From assembly GCF_000204055.1 (NCBI RefSeq), contig NW_006768776.1:332105-396104 (forward strand): a stretch of DNA of 64,000 nucleotides. Direction: 5' to 3'. This document shows, piece by piece, positions 36,413 through 48,360 of the stretch (the first letter of the stretch is position 1; every line of letters begins with the position of its first letter). The DNA is from Melampsora larici-populina 98AG31. Lineage: Eukaryota; Basidiomycota; Pucciniomycetes; Pucciniales; Melampsoraceae. Made by a program: the position numbers and the translations under genes. The notes beneath the pieces are model-generated. The model was not told where the DNA came from. It worked only from the letters and a program-made list of their open reading frames with translations, and did no database searches.

Positions 36413-37439
36413 GGTGATTTGTTTAGTGGGTGAAATATGTGTGACTGAGGTTGATAGATATACTAGGGACTTGACAAATTTGAGCAGAAATGAATGACGT
36501 GAAAAGAAGTTTGATAAATTATTTTTTGTAGAATAAAAATATGGCGATACTACCAGAGTAACTGAATGAGATAATGCAAGTTCTGAAATTCCAGATCCAT
36601 GAGGCGCGGCTAATAGCTGATTTCTGACCTGTGAACAAAATCACGGTTGTGAGGATGATAATGACATTCGAAATATCATCAGGGTCAAACTTATTATAAT
36701 ATATACATACTCGATTGAAGACGTGTGGTGCTTAGTGTGGCATTCATGTGATTTGTTCAAAATCCATAGAGAAACCGTGTCGGTGGTGTTCATATTCGAA
36801 AGAGTTGTGCGTTTTATGGTCTTCGACTTATAAGTTATAGCAAGGTGTCAAGCTAAATACTCGTTAAGCTGGATGACATCAATTTGTCAAAGACCGTCCA
36901 ACTTGCTCATCAAGCTAGTTCGGAGTTTATCACAAATCCAAAGCTCTCAAAAAACGTTGACTCAGTATCAAGTTATGACCTTCATAATGTCTTTTACTCA
37001 AGAGTCTATCGAATCCAATAGGTGGACCAACATGACCAAAGCATCTCAGTCTCAATATTCAAGTACATATATACAATTTGCTTCATAAAATTGACAACTT
37101 GATATCTAAGATGTAAAAATCTCATTCTTTTCCATAAGTAATCACAATGGAATTTACATTTTCCTTCAAAGGGGAAAGGTCACTTGTCCAATGTGAGGAG
37201 ATCTCACTTCAAACAAAATAGATATACCAAACGATTTTCTCTAGTCAAGAGATTATTCAGTATCAAAAGATCATATTGTACATATAGGTACAAATTATAT
37301 AATAGTACAATATAAAATCACAACATGATTCCGAGCATTACAAAAATCTCTTTGGTTCCCAAACCCAAGCATAATCATCCTAATGTCCTTTTTATCCATA
37401 ATCAAGAAAACAAGACACCTTTGGATGATAACAAAAGTA
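36413..37439. other. Intergenic region
   Basis: 5' flank of the small secreted gene and 3' flank of SPC7. AT-rich. The frame at 36873-37088 has no motif. Nothing else recognised. Confidence 0.45.
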
Positions 37440-40400
37440 TCATTCTCTAGTTTCCAATGCATTTAATACCTCTTCGCAAGCTTTCTTTAATGATCCTCTT
37501 TCAGTAGACTGATCAAGGGCTTCACGTGCCACATAAGTCAAAGCTTTCGTGCTGATGATCGCAATAAGATGATTATCAGTTGATTATTTCCTTGGTTCTG
37601 TAAAAGGACCAAGTTACAAAAAAAAGAGAACACAGCTCCTCAAAATGTGACTCACTCTGTCGTCCCATATAATCCAACGACCCGACACCCAATGCCTGAT
37701 ACAACACTACTTCTCGATGTTGTACAGTCCAAGATCTCTTCACCACTAAGTTCAAAAACCACTTGAACTCCTACCCTTTCATCTTGTCTTTGTCCATTCA
37801 TTTTTACCATCACATTCATCATCTTTTTTTCTTTTCCTACTTCTACCGATACTCTGAACCTTTGTCTGATATTCAAGAATTCATATCTCAATTCTAATGC
37901 TAAATACCACATCGAACTAACTTGATACACGTAATCCTATTCCGATGCAAGATTCAAAAGTCAATATAGATCCTTCCATATCTTAAACAAAATCATCAGA
38001 TCAAAATCTTTCTAGTAAGATTTCACGTACCTTCACCCTTTCATTGTATTGAAAATTTCGATCCCGAAATCTCTCATCAATTCTATTAAAGAAGAATTCA
38101 TCAATTTTTTGCCTAACTAAATCATGATCAGATAAAATTGATCGATTCTCCGGTTTTTTCTTTTCTTTCCACTTCAATTCAATCTGTCTCACTTTCCTAA
38201 ATTCATTGTTTTTATGTCGATCAACTGATTCAAGTAAGAAGACAATTCCAATCTGTGACCAAAACAGAAATTCTAATCGATCGTTGTCAAATCTGACTAT
38301 TTCCCATGCCATCATGTCTTGTAAAACCACAAACTCGTCTGCGAAGGAAACCAATTTAGATCAAATGTGAAGCTTCCGAGACCGCAAAAGAAAGACGCAA
38401 GGGACATCAACCTACTTTTTAGTCTAACTAATTCTTGTGTTGTACATTCCAATCCTTTCCCATTACCCTTCTTTTTCCATTGTCCAATCTGTGCCAAGAG
38501 TTCTTTCTTCTCACTTGCCATCTCCTCGACTTTCTCTTTCCACAAAGTCTTTTCAAATTCTGATTCGGCTAACGTGCCTCTCATAACCTCCACCGCCATT
38601 CTGATGAAGTGCGAATATTGAAGATCAGTCAATTAGGAAGAAATAATCCAGAAAAAAAACCAAAAACTAACCCTAGATCTTTGGTTTCCTCTTTCAAAAC
38701 TCTTAATAAACCTTTATCACATTTCTCAATCTCTTCAATCTTAGCTCGACGTTTTTGAATCTCTTCAACAAGATTTTGTTTCTTCGTCCTTAATTCATCC
38801 ATAGAGGGTGCAATCACTTCCCCTACTCTCCTAACCATCTCTACATCCTGATAAACATCAAAACACCCCAAAATCAAAACATTAACATCCAAGCAGATTC
38901 AAAGATCCGGATGATGGTATGATGGCTTATGACTTACTCGATCAAGTTTACTTCTTCTACTGGCTAATTCATTCCGGTACTCTTCCCTATTCTTCAAATC
39001 AAATTCGATTGCTCCTTTTTTAGCCCTCAACTCAGCACACGTCTTCTCAATCCTTAATTGATCCAACAAACTTGACAATCGTCCATCGGTTTGATTTCCA
39101 TTATTTCTCAACTCAAACCAACGCATCAATACCTCAGACCTTCTAGAATTGGTTTCTAATTCTTTAGAATGTTCAGCTGTCATTGAATCAAGTGACTCAG
39201 TCTTTGATCGAAGGGTACGAGCAGCCTGAATTTTATAATAAGGAGGGGACAAGTGAAACATGTCCAAATTTCAGTCAGTCAGTCAATGTCCTATTCGTAT
39301 CTACACGCAACATTCTTATATGGAAAAAGCACTCAACAATTTCAAGGGCACGAAGTTTTGGTATCTTCACCATTCCAGCATAAATCTGACCACTGAAGCT
39401 TGCCGTCTCACCTTCAGTATTAGGTTGAATGGGTTGATCTTGTCGTACACGCGGTTGGGCTAAATTGATGAACCGAAGTTCAGCTTGTTCAAAAAACTCC
39501 TCTAGGCTGATCGAAGGAAGAGATGGAGGTACTACAGAACTCGTATCCGGCCTGGCTTGTTGTGATATGTTGGTCACTGGTTGTTCTGCTTCGATTTGTG
39601 GGGGATCAGGCGGAGGCGTGCTCATTATAGATAATCGCGTCTTATTAAAAACAGGAACGCTTTCAATCAGAGTTGGATCCATCGAACGTCGTGGGCGTGG
39701 AGAAGAGACCCGCCCAGCTCGTTTGGAAGGGGAGGCTGAAATCCTCCTTCCAAGCAACAGGGGAGCAAGTGGTAAGATAGGAAGTGGTAAAGCAGACACC
39801 TGTTGTATACGCTCCTGTGTGACTTCAGATCCGCCACCGAGGTTTTCAGTGACAGCAGATACAGTGGAATTAGGTACATTGGGAGATGTAAACAAGTTAG
39901 TATTCACGTCACCCGATCCTGGGACATCACTTGCTATATTTTGCGCCATAGCAGGAAGACTGGGTGGAGGCTGTTCGTCTGAAAGATCGCCGAGATCGAT
40001 GAGGTTCGGTGTGTCATCCTCATCCATTGGGATATCATTAGTCGAAAAGAAGTCAGATAGTCGACTGGCTGTTTGTTTGTTGTCGGCAGCCGTCTTTGTA
40101 GGTTCAAGATCAACGGGTAAATTAGGGGATGGAGGGGAATCATCAACGTTCGCTGTTGCATCTCCATCCTCGTCATCAAATCCAGGTAAGGCAAATGTGA
40201 GTCGACTTGATTTCTTCTTGGCATCTGTGGATTGATTTTGCGAGTCGGTTTGGATACCAGAGGGTCTAGCATCGACGCCTTCTTCCTCAAGATCTTCATA
40301 CTCCGGGAATGACATCGTCAGACGGCTGGGCTTTGAAGACAAGGCATCGACAGTAGTAGATTGTTTTGATGGTTCAACATCCATACTCTCATCATCATCG

Positions 40401-42272
40401 GCATATTCTGGGAAGGCCAGAGTGAGCCTGCTAGACTTTTGTTGACCATCTCCTTCAGCTGAGACAGCAGTCACACGAGTTGTTCGGTCCGAAAGCAGGG
40501 GCACCTGTGTTGAAGAGGATGCAACGGGAGGTGCCAGCGATTTTCTGAATGAGCTAGTTACTTCTGAACGAAGAGGAGCAGCAGGGGTAGACGTGACATC
40601 TTCAGTGTGGTCTAGATCCTCGCGCAAGTATTCGGGAAAAGCCATCGAGAGTCGGCTAGATTTGAGCCGTTTGAGCAATTCAGTGGCCGAAGGCTGTCTG
40701 CGAGCAGGTTCACGGCCGGCTGCAAAATTAGGGCGAGGAATTTGGCTAGGTCTCATGTCGATTGTGCTACTCGATGGTACAGGACGAGTAGGACTCGTGA
40801 TATCCATGTCCTGACTAGTATCCTCGCGGGGTAGCGGAGCTGACTGAGAGCCAAAAGGTTTAGGTAGAGATGTACCAGTCGAGAAGGTGAGCGCTTGATC
40901 GGAAGTTGGTGGGGCGGGTCTGGATGGATGCGGATTGCTCACTGGTAGGATTGGTACTTGTTTGGAATTGTCCGTTTGAGAAGACTGGGAGGGCTTCGAT
41001 GCAGAGGAATTAATGGTAGGTGATCTGGGCACTTGATCGAGCATTCGCAAGTGAGATGATTGAGAGGAGGTTTGTGAGAAGATATTATTAACTGATGAGA
41101 CTGGCTCTTGATTGGGGAGTGCTACATTCGATTCTTTAAGTGACTGTGTTGAAGGAACTGATGTACTGCTTAGTTCAACTGGTGGATCGATCAAGCTATC
41201 GGCATCTTCCATTTCTTCGTCTTCATCATCAACATCAGGTTGATCAAAGTTGGCAAATATAGAGAGACGACTGGGTTTATTTGATGTGGGTAACATTTGA
41301 TGACTAGGACCAGCAGAAGCTACAGGATCAGAAGCTGTGTTTGAGGATATCTGAGCAGATAAGGCTAAATTGGATGGTTGTGGGATCGGAGGAGGACCTG
41401 ATGGATCGTCGATGCTCATATCTGCGCTGTTCTCGCCTCCATCTTCGACCGATGAACCTAAAGCCTGGTCAGAATTCTTAGAAGGAGATGGCAGAGGTGA
41501 CGAGGATGGGAGACCGGCCATTGGACTTCCAAAGGTTCTGGAATGAAATGTGATTTATAAAATTCAAAGGCGATGAGCTCAGAAGGATGTTGAGGCAAGT
41601 GAATGTTGAAATGGTCTAACTTACCTGACGTAAGCTTTGGCAGCAAAACTGACGCGGCGGAAGTTGGAGCTTGTGGTGTTAGAAGCCACACTGGCGCGAC
41701 GTGAGAGAAGTTGATTGGGAAGTTCTATGTCAGAGCTGAAGTTGGACTCGTCATCATCATTGGTAGAGGTTTTGGTTTGTATGTTTGGAAGTTCTTCGAA
41801 AGGCTGCATATCTTGTCGTGTAAGACCGCTAACTTGATCTTGTGATAGGGGTTTTGGGTAAGATGATCGAACTGTAGCTGACACAGATGGCATCGAATTT
41901 GAATGATGAAGGTGTGAGGGAAGAGGTTGCGCTGAATTCATGAAATTGTCACTATTTGATCGTTCAAGGCCAGTGATCGTAGGACGAGATTTTAGAATAG
42001 ATTTTCCGGGCACCTAAGAGAAACAAGCCAGAATGAATAATCAAAGGTGACGGCCGTACAGATGATTCAAACTAATGACTGACTAAGCTTCGACGAGCTT
42101 TCTTTCTTGGTGTCAATTCAATCGGCTCAGTAAGATTGTGATCTGAGCGTCGCGAGATGAGCGCGCCGCCTAAACTCTTGCTACGCTTCTTGGACGTGAC
42201 TTTGATAGGAGAAGGTCCGTTGGGATCGGCTGAAGTAGCAGGTATCGACTTTCGAGGTATCGGATTAGGCAT
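37440..42272 (-). CDS. SPC7: Kinetochore scaffold Spc7/KNL1
   Basis: KMN-network scaffold at the outer kinetochore, binding PP1, Bub3-Bub1 and the Mis12 complex. Nine exons in frame: 42272-42084, 42013-41625, 41537-39338, 39225-38938, 38847-38672, 38600-38416, 38338-38031, 37936-37656, 37551-37440 (1375 aa). Both PP1-docking motifs are present: SILK (68-71, GKSILKSRP) and RVSF (183-186, FRRVSFAAKAYVRTFGSP). Residues ~280-690 hold an array of SRL[ST]-x-x-FPEY-like repeats, each followed by an acidic patch. Canonical MELT-like motifs are scarce (MDIT, MSID). LPSISLEEFFEQAELRFINL starts the Spc7 domain, followed by long coiled coils (KTESLDSMTAEHSKELE and on). The C-terminal part (ALELRYEFLNIRQRFRVSV and VVFELSGEEILDC) fits the tandem RWD domains. 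The long ORF on the opposite strand (39465-40235) is a shadow. Confidence 0.9.
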
Positions 42273-42584
42273 ATTGAAGGATATGATAAGATTGTTGAGG
42301 ATTGTTGAGAGTTGTTGAATCGGTGAGTGTGAAGGTAAACAGCCAATTCTTGATTCTTGATTCTTCACCACCTCATCGGTTCAATTCTGCACAATCATCG
42401 GGTAATCACGACAGACGGGGTGCAATCGGACATCACTACATACTCGGATCCAATCTACTTGGGAGTTGGGACTTGATAAATTGATCACCCAAGATCCATC
42501 ACGCGTCCGACTCCATGAGTTCCTGCAGGTTCCTGCACCTCATTGATAAATATCGACTGACCTATCAAAACTGAGAAATCCATC
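42273..42584. promoter_or_regulatory. Divergent promoter region SPC7 / NAA40
   Basis: 312 bp between the start codons of two head-to-head genes. Notable sequence includes ACGCGTC (MCB-like, ACGCGT) at about 42501, a motif of cell-cycle promoters in ascomycete yeasts, and another ACGCGTC inside the NAA40 first exon at about 42681. Whether MCB-type regulation applies here is inference. Confidence 0.4.
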
Positions 42585-43676
42585 ATGAAAGACTTGGTAC
42601 AGCTAGCGCAAAAGGTCAATTTAATACCCATCATACATCAACGCACTCAATCCAGTTCTAAGTCCAAAAGCTCATCGGAAACGCGTCTTTCTTTCTGCCC
42701 ATCAATAACGTATCAATAGGCTTCCAGTGCGGAACTCTCAAGACGTCTTGGAAAGTCAGGCTCACGCTTCAAACTTGAGAATACTCAGTTGAGCCATTTC
42801 CCCATATAATCTCACAAATGTCGAGAAATTCATTGTAAAATCATTAGGTACGATATTATTTTGGCACATGCGCAAGAATTGAAAAACAAACCGCATATGA
42901 AGACATGTTTTGAAATTTTCGAAGAGAACATGAAACAAATGTGAGCGGAATTCTTTTCAATATATTCTGCTTCACAAAGCTGCAGCCGAAAGATTGATCT
43001 GAAAAATTGACTTCAAAAGTGAACATATAGATATGAAAGTAGTGAATCAGGTTATTCAGCTCAAGAAAAAATCAAAGAGATGCGGGATCCAGAAGGAAAG
43101 TTTTTGTTAGTGCTAGGAAAGGACGATATGGTGGTAGGTTTCTTGATTTGGAGGTTTGATTGGGAAGAAACAATGGGTAGTGATGACGTCGAGGTAGCGT
43201 ATTGGTTAGTAAAAATCTTGCAAATCTGATCATCATTTACGAGTTCTCTTCATTTTCTATAATACTCACCTGTCATTCATTCTTAGTTACGAGCTTCAAT
43301 TTAGGAAAGACGCATGTGGAAATGGCCTAGGACGAGCTCTTATGAACCTGTTAGAAGAGATTGGCAAAAGTTGGAAGATGAAGAAGGTCATGCTCACAGT
43401 TCACAAAAGTGCGTCTTATAAGCGTCTCGATCTCAAATTGAGCGCACATACGAAGTACGAAATACTAATCAGCAATAATCGATCAATAGCAAACACGAGA
43501 GCTTTAAGCTTCTACTTGAACAAGATGAAGTCAGTCATTTGTTTGGATAGAAATCTGGTTTGAGGCTTACTGAATCTTTACTAAATAGCTACGAATTCGA
43601 TGAGATCTCTCCTTCCCAAGTTGAGGGTGCAGATCCTGCTGATTACGAAATCATGTCCAAACGACTTAGCATCTAA
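42585..43676 (+). CDS. NAA40: N-alpha-acetyltransferase NAA40/Nat4 (GNAT fold, histone H4/H2A specific)
   Basis: Acetylates the N-terminal amine of histones H4 and H2A, using acetyl-CoA. Six exons in frame: 42585-42709, 42848-42940, 43031-43204, 43287-43408, 43490-43529, 43589-43676 (213 aa). Family motifs in order: FEIFEENMKQIYESSESGYS, EKIKEMRDPEGKFLLVLGK, GFLIWRFD (beta strand before the substrate loop), AYCYELQFRKDACGNGLGRA with the acetyl-CoA loop GNGLG, LMNLLEEIGKSWKMKKVMLT, TNTRALSFYLNKM and YEFDEISPSQVEGADPADYE, ending IMSKRLSI. The YELQ and SPS..DYEI segments are specific to NAA40 among GNAT enzymes. The first exon is less certain, since its donor (GTATCA) is weak. Confidence 0.87.
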
Positions 43677-44917
43677 TCTCATAGGATGAGTGATTGTATG
43701 CATTCAACATGTAGCCGATTTTCTTATCAAATCTGTGTATAATGAACCATTCTTGGAATTGGTTTGAAGCTATCACACTTTCCATTTGAGCACCCGATAT
43801 TCGATGAGCGTTGGTCTCACAATAGATAGTCATTCTAGAAACTCAACTTGCCCATTTCTTAGCTTGCCTCTTAGTAACTCCATGTATCGTATGAACAAAG
43901 CCAATGAGCTATATACATCGCACAATCACCTTGTCGGAATACCGATTGTCACGCGAAACACCTTCTGAACCTCTCTTATCTGAACGCGATATGATTACAT
44001 ATGCCCGGCTCTTAGACAAACTGCTCTCACGAAGCGTCGGAAAGGATGCAATCACTGAATTTGTGGGTTGAATCCTGATTTATTGTTGAAACAGGCTACC
44101 AACATTTGTCAGTTCTGAGCAGATTGGGAGAGAGTATCAGTATGAGCATATGAGGCATGTGCCATCTCACTTAAAAATCACTGGCTCTACTTGCAGAAAG
44201 TCGCAGTCAGCTCTCCCGCTGCCGGTGATAACGGGACGCAATCATCTGCCTCGCGCACGCGCGTTCAAAGTTACTCGTGTCAGCGGAAGCAGTACATTGG
44301 GATCAAATGGAAGATAGTGATTAGTAAATATGGGTGATGAGATAAATGCTCGTATGATTGGCAAACGTGAAGATGGCTCCCTGGAAAGATTGTCCTCGGA
44401 AAGTAGTGACAGAGAACAACTTCTTTTTTCAAGACATCTAGATTTACCTAGGACTGGAACATGGACGTGGATATGGGCGACAAGGAGAAGCCGTCAGTCA
44501 AGTCATTGGTAAGATAACCATTGCTACTGCCATACAGCATGATTACTTTCATGACGGATGGTCGAAAAAATCAAAGTATGAGCGAAGGTATTGTTGCGAT
44601 GAGTCAATGTGGTTTCATTTCACGCAGGACACTGGCTCACATGAGCTCATCATGGTCAAACACAAGCGTACAGATAAATCAAATTTCTCAACCCCTTCAT
44701 TGAAGTGTGGTAAAGAAGAACAAGAGTTCCTAAGAACAAAAGAATGAAAAATAGATAAAACAATTTGGAAAATGTAACAGTATATCAAGGCTTCCTATTG
44801 AATGAAGGTGATCAAGATAACATTTGATGGATCGTATTTACGTCGATGCCTACAATGGGGAAATGAGATTCAGGTTGGTAGGAAAGCAGAGTCAGGATGG
44901 GGAAAATCACGTACCAA
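43677..44917. other. Intergenic region
   Basis: 3' flanks of NAA40 (+) and the proline-rich gene (-). A possible alternative last exon of the proline-rich gene (GIDVNTIHQMLS) lies near 44820-44860. Short frames at 43786, 44330 and 44521 have no support. Confidence 0.4.
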
Positions 44918-46188
44918 TTACATTCTACCCTCACCAACAGGTACCATAGAAGGCTCGGTGCCATATGATGGCATTTCTGGCTTGGGGCTGGATTCGACAG
45001 GGGAGGTGATTGGGTTCTTGGTTGGGGTAGTAGGAACAGGCTTGATTGGCTTTTCCGGGACTGGGACTGGGATCATGGGGGATTTATAGCCGGGGATTTC
45101 AACTGGCGGGGCTGGTTTCTTGTCTGGGACAGGGAGGACTGGCTTGGGTTGTGGAGCCGGAGGTTTGGGTGGCATGGCAGGCAAGATTTTGGTTTCCTTG
45201 GGAGCGGCATATTTTGGTTCGGTAGTGGATTCGCTAGGGGTGGGTTTGACATCGCCGGCAGGGGTTTCGGGAGCGGGGGCAGGTACGTCTTTGGGAGCCT
45301 CAGAAGTAGGTGGCTCGAGTGGTTTGGGGGAGACATATTTGGGTGGGACGGGATCGGTTAAGGGTTTGGGGAGAGGTTTGGGTTTCTCCGGTCCTTTGGG
45401 CTTGTCGGCAGGATAACGAGGTGGGATGGGGTCTTTCAAGGGATCAGTGCTGGGTTTGCGAGGTGGTGGGGGTGGTGGCCCTTTGGGCTTGGGGACGGGG
45501 TCCTTCAAGGGGACTTCAGGGAGTGGAGTGTCTGGTGCTTTTGGCTTATCGCCAGTGGGCTCTTCAGCCCATAATGCATGCGGAGCGGGCTTAGAAGGAA
45601 CGGGGTGGGGTTTTCCTTCCTCGTGACCAGGTTTTGGGGCGTAAGATGGCTCGCGTCCCTTGGGAGACTTCGAATCAACCGGTCCCTCAGGATGCTTGTG
45701 TGGCTTCTTTGATAAAGTGATAACCAATGAGCTCTGGGATATAGAGATAGGGCGGGCACAAAGGGACAATAGACTCACTTCTTTCTTGGGGCCTTCTTCT
45801 TTGTGAGGCATGTCTGCATGACGCTCCGCAGGACGTTCATATCGCTGTGAATGGTTAAGAATCGAGAAAGTAAGTTCAGTTGGATATTAGCCACGTGTAT
45901 CCTCATGGTATGAGATGAAAAAAATGTATGGAGAGGACGTCGTACCACATGAGGCGGTTTGGCAGGCCCATGATACGAGGGTTCCTGCTTAACAGTGATA
46001 TCAGGTAAAGGAACGGAGAAGGAGAGTGATCAGCAAAGGATTTTGAGGGATTGTTATGAAAATAAGTTGGTCTGTACTTTGTGGAGGGATTCTACCTCTC
46101 TCTTGTTCTCAATGGCATAACCGGCAGCCAGATGAACAGCAATGGAAACAGCGAACAAAAGGTTCAAAATACGTTTTGAGTTATACAT
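44918..46188 (-). CDS. Secreted proline-rich protein
   Basis: Four exons in frame: 46188-46078, 45987-45946, 45844-45779, 45706-44918, giving 335 aa. Exon 1 encodes a signal peptide (MYNSKRILNLLFAVSIAVHL then AAGYA) and a short IENKREVES segment. The rest is extraordinarily rich in Pro and Lys, with xPKP, PPKPP, DPVPPKY and KDPxPPRYP patterns but no exact long repeat and almost no Cys. Secreted Pro/Lys-rich proteins can be wall- or matrix-associated; a specific role is not recognised. The 3' end has an alternative: a GTGAGG donor at 44934 could splice to a short exon near 44850. The upstream frame reading MPHKEEGPKKEVSLLSL is the intron-retained version. The GC-richer composition stands out against the flanks. 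Confidence 0.6.
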
Positions 46189-47723
46189 TTTTGTTGACGG
46201 ATTTGCTTTGAATGATCTTTGTAAAGATTGGATGGATCTTTGTAAAGATTGGATGAAGATGTAAGGATGAATAGCTGTGACGCAATTCGATGAGGAATCA
46301 GTCCACCAGAACACGAAGGTGCTGGTTTATAAAGTGCGATCCTCTACACCAGAGTGCTTTCATTGGCCATAGAAGCAAGCTCCCACCTGTCATCCCTACT
46401 AACGCAGTCAGAGATGTAAGCGAAGCTAAACAGGCAGGTAAGAATGAAGAAGCTAGTGCTTTCGCCAATATAGTGATGCTAAAGAGGAAAATAAATCATC
46501 TTGGCGGTCGGCATGCTCGGCCTTGTCAACCTTTCGCAGTGAGAATTGAGCAAAGAGCCTTTAGAACATTGATCGTGATTGCGGTGATGTGCGAATTCAA
46601 TCTAGCCCTTGACGCTCATACCGTTTAGCGCGCTCACCTTCCAAATTTCCATCGAGATTTCAACCGAGTTTGACTGCGTCAAATCCAAACGGCATTGAAT
46701 ATGCAAGTCTTGACGCAGAGCTATTAGGTCACATAACATATGCAAGAGCTCATGAACGCATTCCCCTATGCTAACGAGCACTTGATTCGCCACTCGAAGC
46801 GCTCAGCTCACTGCAGGCCATGAGTCAAAAAGGCCCTGTACACTTGGACATGTTGAGGAGATCAGGTGATTCGTCGGTGGAGGTCTACGAGAGCCCTACC
46901 TTTCTCGCCTGTGGGATCAACTAAATCTAGCACAACGTTTTCTCAAGACAAAACTTGGCCTCTTTTCACGCACCTTGAAAACAAGATAACCTGACTTAGA
47001 TTCGATCTTGAGAGGCTCCTATCATGAGCCGCCACTCCAATTACGATTCATTTATCGCATTGGTCTCGACGTGACGAGTGTCTAACTGCTGGCCAAGTTG
47101 GAGTCAAGGTCTTCAAAGTGATTCATATAGCTTCCCATCTTGCACTAAGGCAGCTTGACAACGTCACATATATATCATACAAGTCTGGCGGTCGACATGA
47201 TCGCATCTTGGTTTATCTCGGACGCAAGAGTCTGACGAGTAGAAGCCCGCAAGAGCGGCTTGAGAGTGAGCCAAGTGACCTTACATATTCACTCAGTTGA
47301 CTATGGTTGCGCCGCACATTGCTGAAGTGACCGAGGTCTGAGCGATCTGATATCGAGTAGCAGAGAACCCCCATCTCAGTGGAATTGTTCGATGTATCAT
47401 GTGAGTGAGTGAGTGGTGTGTGAGATTACATTCAAAATATACAGCGGAGCAGCTTCACCTTCGTACGGCCGTCCATGTATGGCACATTCCGGCGTCATGA
47501 AGTGTGAAAGGGTGATTAGCTACCCTTATCATCCATTCCCATTGTGCCATTGCATTTGAAGCCACGGATTGTTTTGCTTGTCGGCCTGGGATTTGATGAT
47601 TCTCGAGTGTTTGTTACCACCAGTTCAGATTGAGCTTATCATCGGTCTACTAGGAGAAAACTCGCATTTCCAGCGGATCTGGAGTCTATCTAATGTCAAT
47701 CAATCCAAGGGGACATTCTCAAG
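46189..47723. other. Intergenic region
   Basis: 5' flank of the proline-rich gene, including the tandem repeat at 46214-46255, then unannotated DNA with several short frames on both strands (46290-46793, 47118-47300) that show no motif or splice structure. Confidence 0.4.
46214..46255. repeat. Tandem 21-bp repeat with palindromic core
   Basis: GATCTTTGTAAAGATTGGATG occurs twice back to back (46214-46234 and 46235-46255), each containing the palindrome ATCTTTGTAAAGAT. It lies 26-67 bp upstream of the proline-rich secreted gene's start codon, so it is in its 5' UTR or proximal promoter and could be a duplicated regulatory site. Confidence 0.8.
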
Positions 47724-48243
47724 TCATCTTTGAATATGTTGATCTGTATTCTTCTTCCGGTCTTGTTTGACCTCAGGTCTTTTTCTCTGCTCTTCAATTT
47801 CTGTACTTAACAAACTGGCTGCTACGTATTCTAAAGCATATCTGATGTTAGCAAACAGAGGGTTTGTAGGCCACATAGAATTGTTGGGGGTGCTATGAAT
47901 GGTGATTTGACACAACGGTTTTCAACCTTTACACGTCAATTGTAGCTAACAGCAAATAGAAGGTACATTACGCATGAGGTACCGACAGAAGGAGAACACT
48001 CGGAGGAATTTTACATTGAAAGCAGCCAGGAGGGGAAAAGGGGCATTTACAAGCCGGGCATGGGTTTGTTAAGTTAAAAGGAATGACTGCGGAATGCGAA
48101 AATGGATAGCAAATATCAGAATACTCGTTGGACATGATGGTTGATCTCCTCAGATAGCCGCACGTCGTGCCCATTAAGCCTATAGGGACAAAATTGAAGA
48201 CATGAAGAGGAGTATGATTAGGTCGATGATGGAGACATATCAC
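47724..48243 (-). CDS. Possible hypothetical protein, exon structure unresolved
   Basis: Two minus-strand open segments look protein-like. 48243-47968 includes a Cys-rich patch, NPCPACKCPFSPPGCFQCK. 47915-47724 includes SMWPTNPLFANIRYALEYVA followed by a charged helix (STEIEEQRKRPEVKQDRKK). I could not find a splice that joins them in frame with confidence, nor a clear start. No family recognised. They may be two exons of one gene or chance frames. Confidence 0.25.
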
Positions 48244-48360
48244 AAACTGAGAATCGAAGACTAACGCTATATCTACATGAAGACTATCAGGTTCAACGAA
48301 GTCCCCGTGCTTGAAGAATTCGGCGCAACAGGCATGCTGCTTCGCTCAGTTTGATAGATT

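Noticed and set aside
39465..40235. 256-aa open frame on the plus strand
   Set aside because: Lies entirely antisense to the large SPC7 exon; its composition mirrors the Ser/Pro-rich SPC7 codons and it has no family motif.
45120..45626. Gly-rich plus-strand open frames
   Set aside because: Antisense shadows of the proline-rich secreted gene (Pro codons CCN read as Gly GGN).
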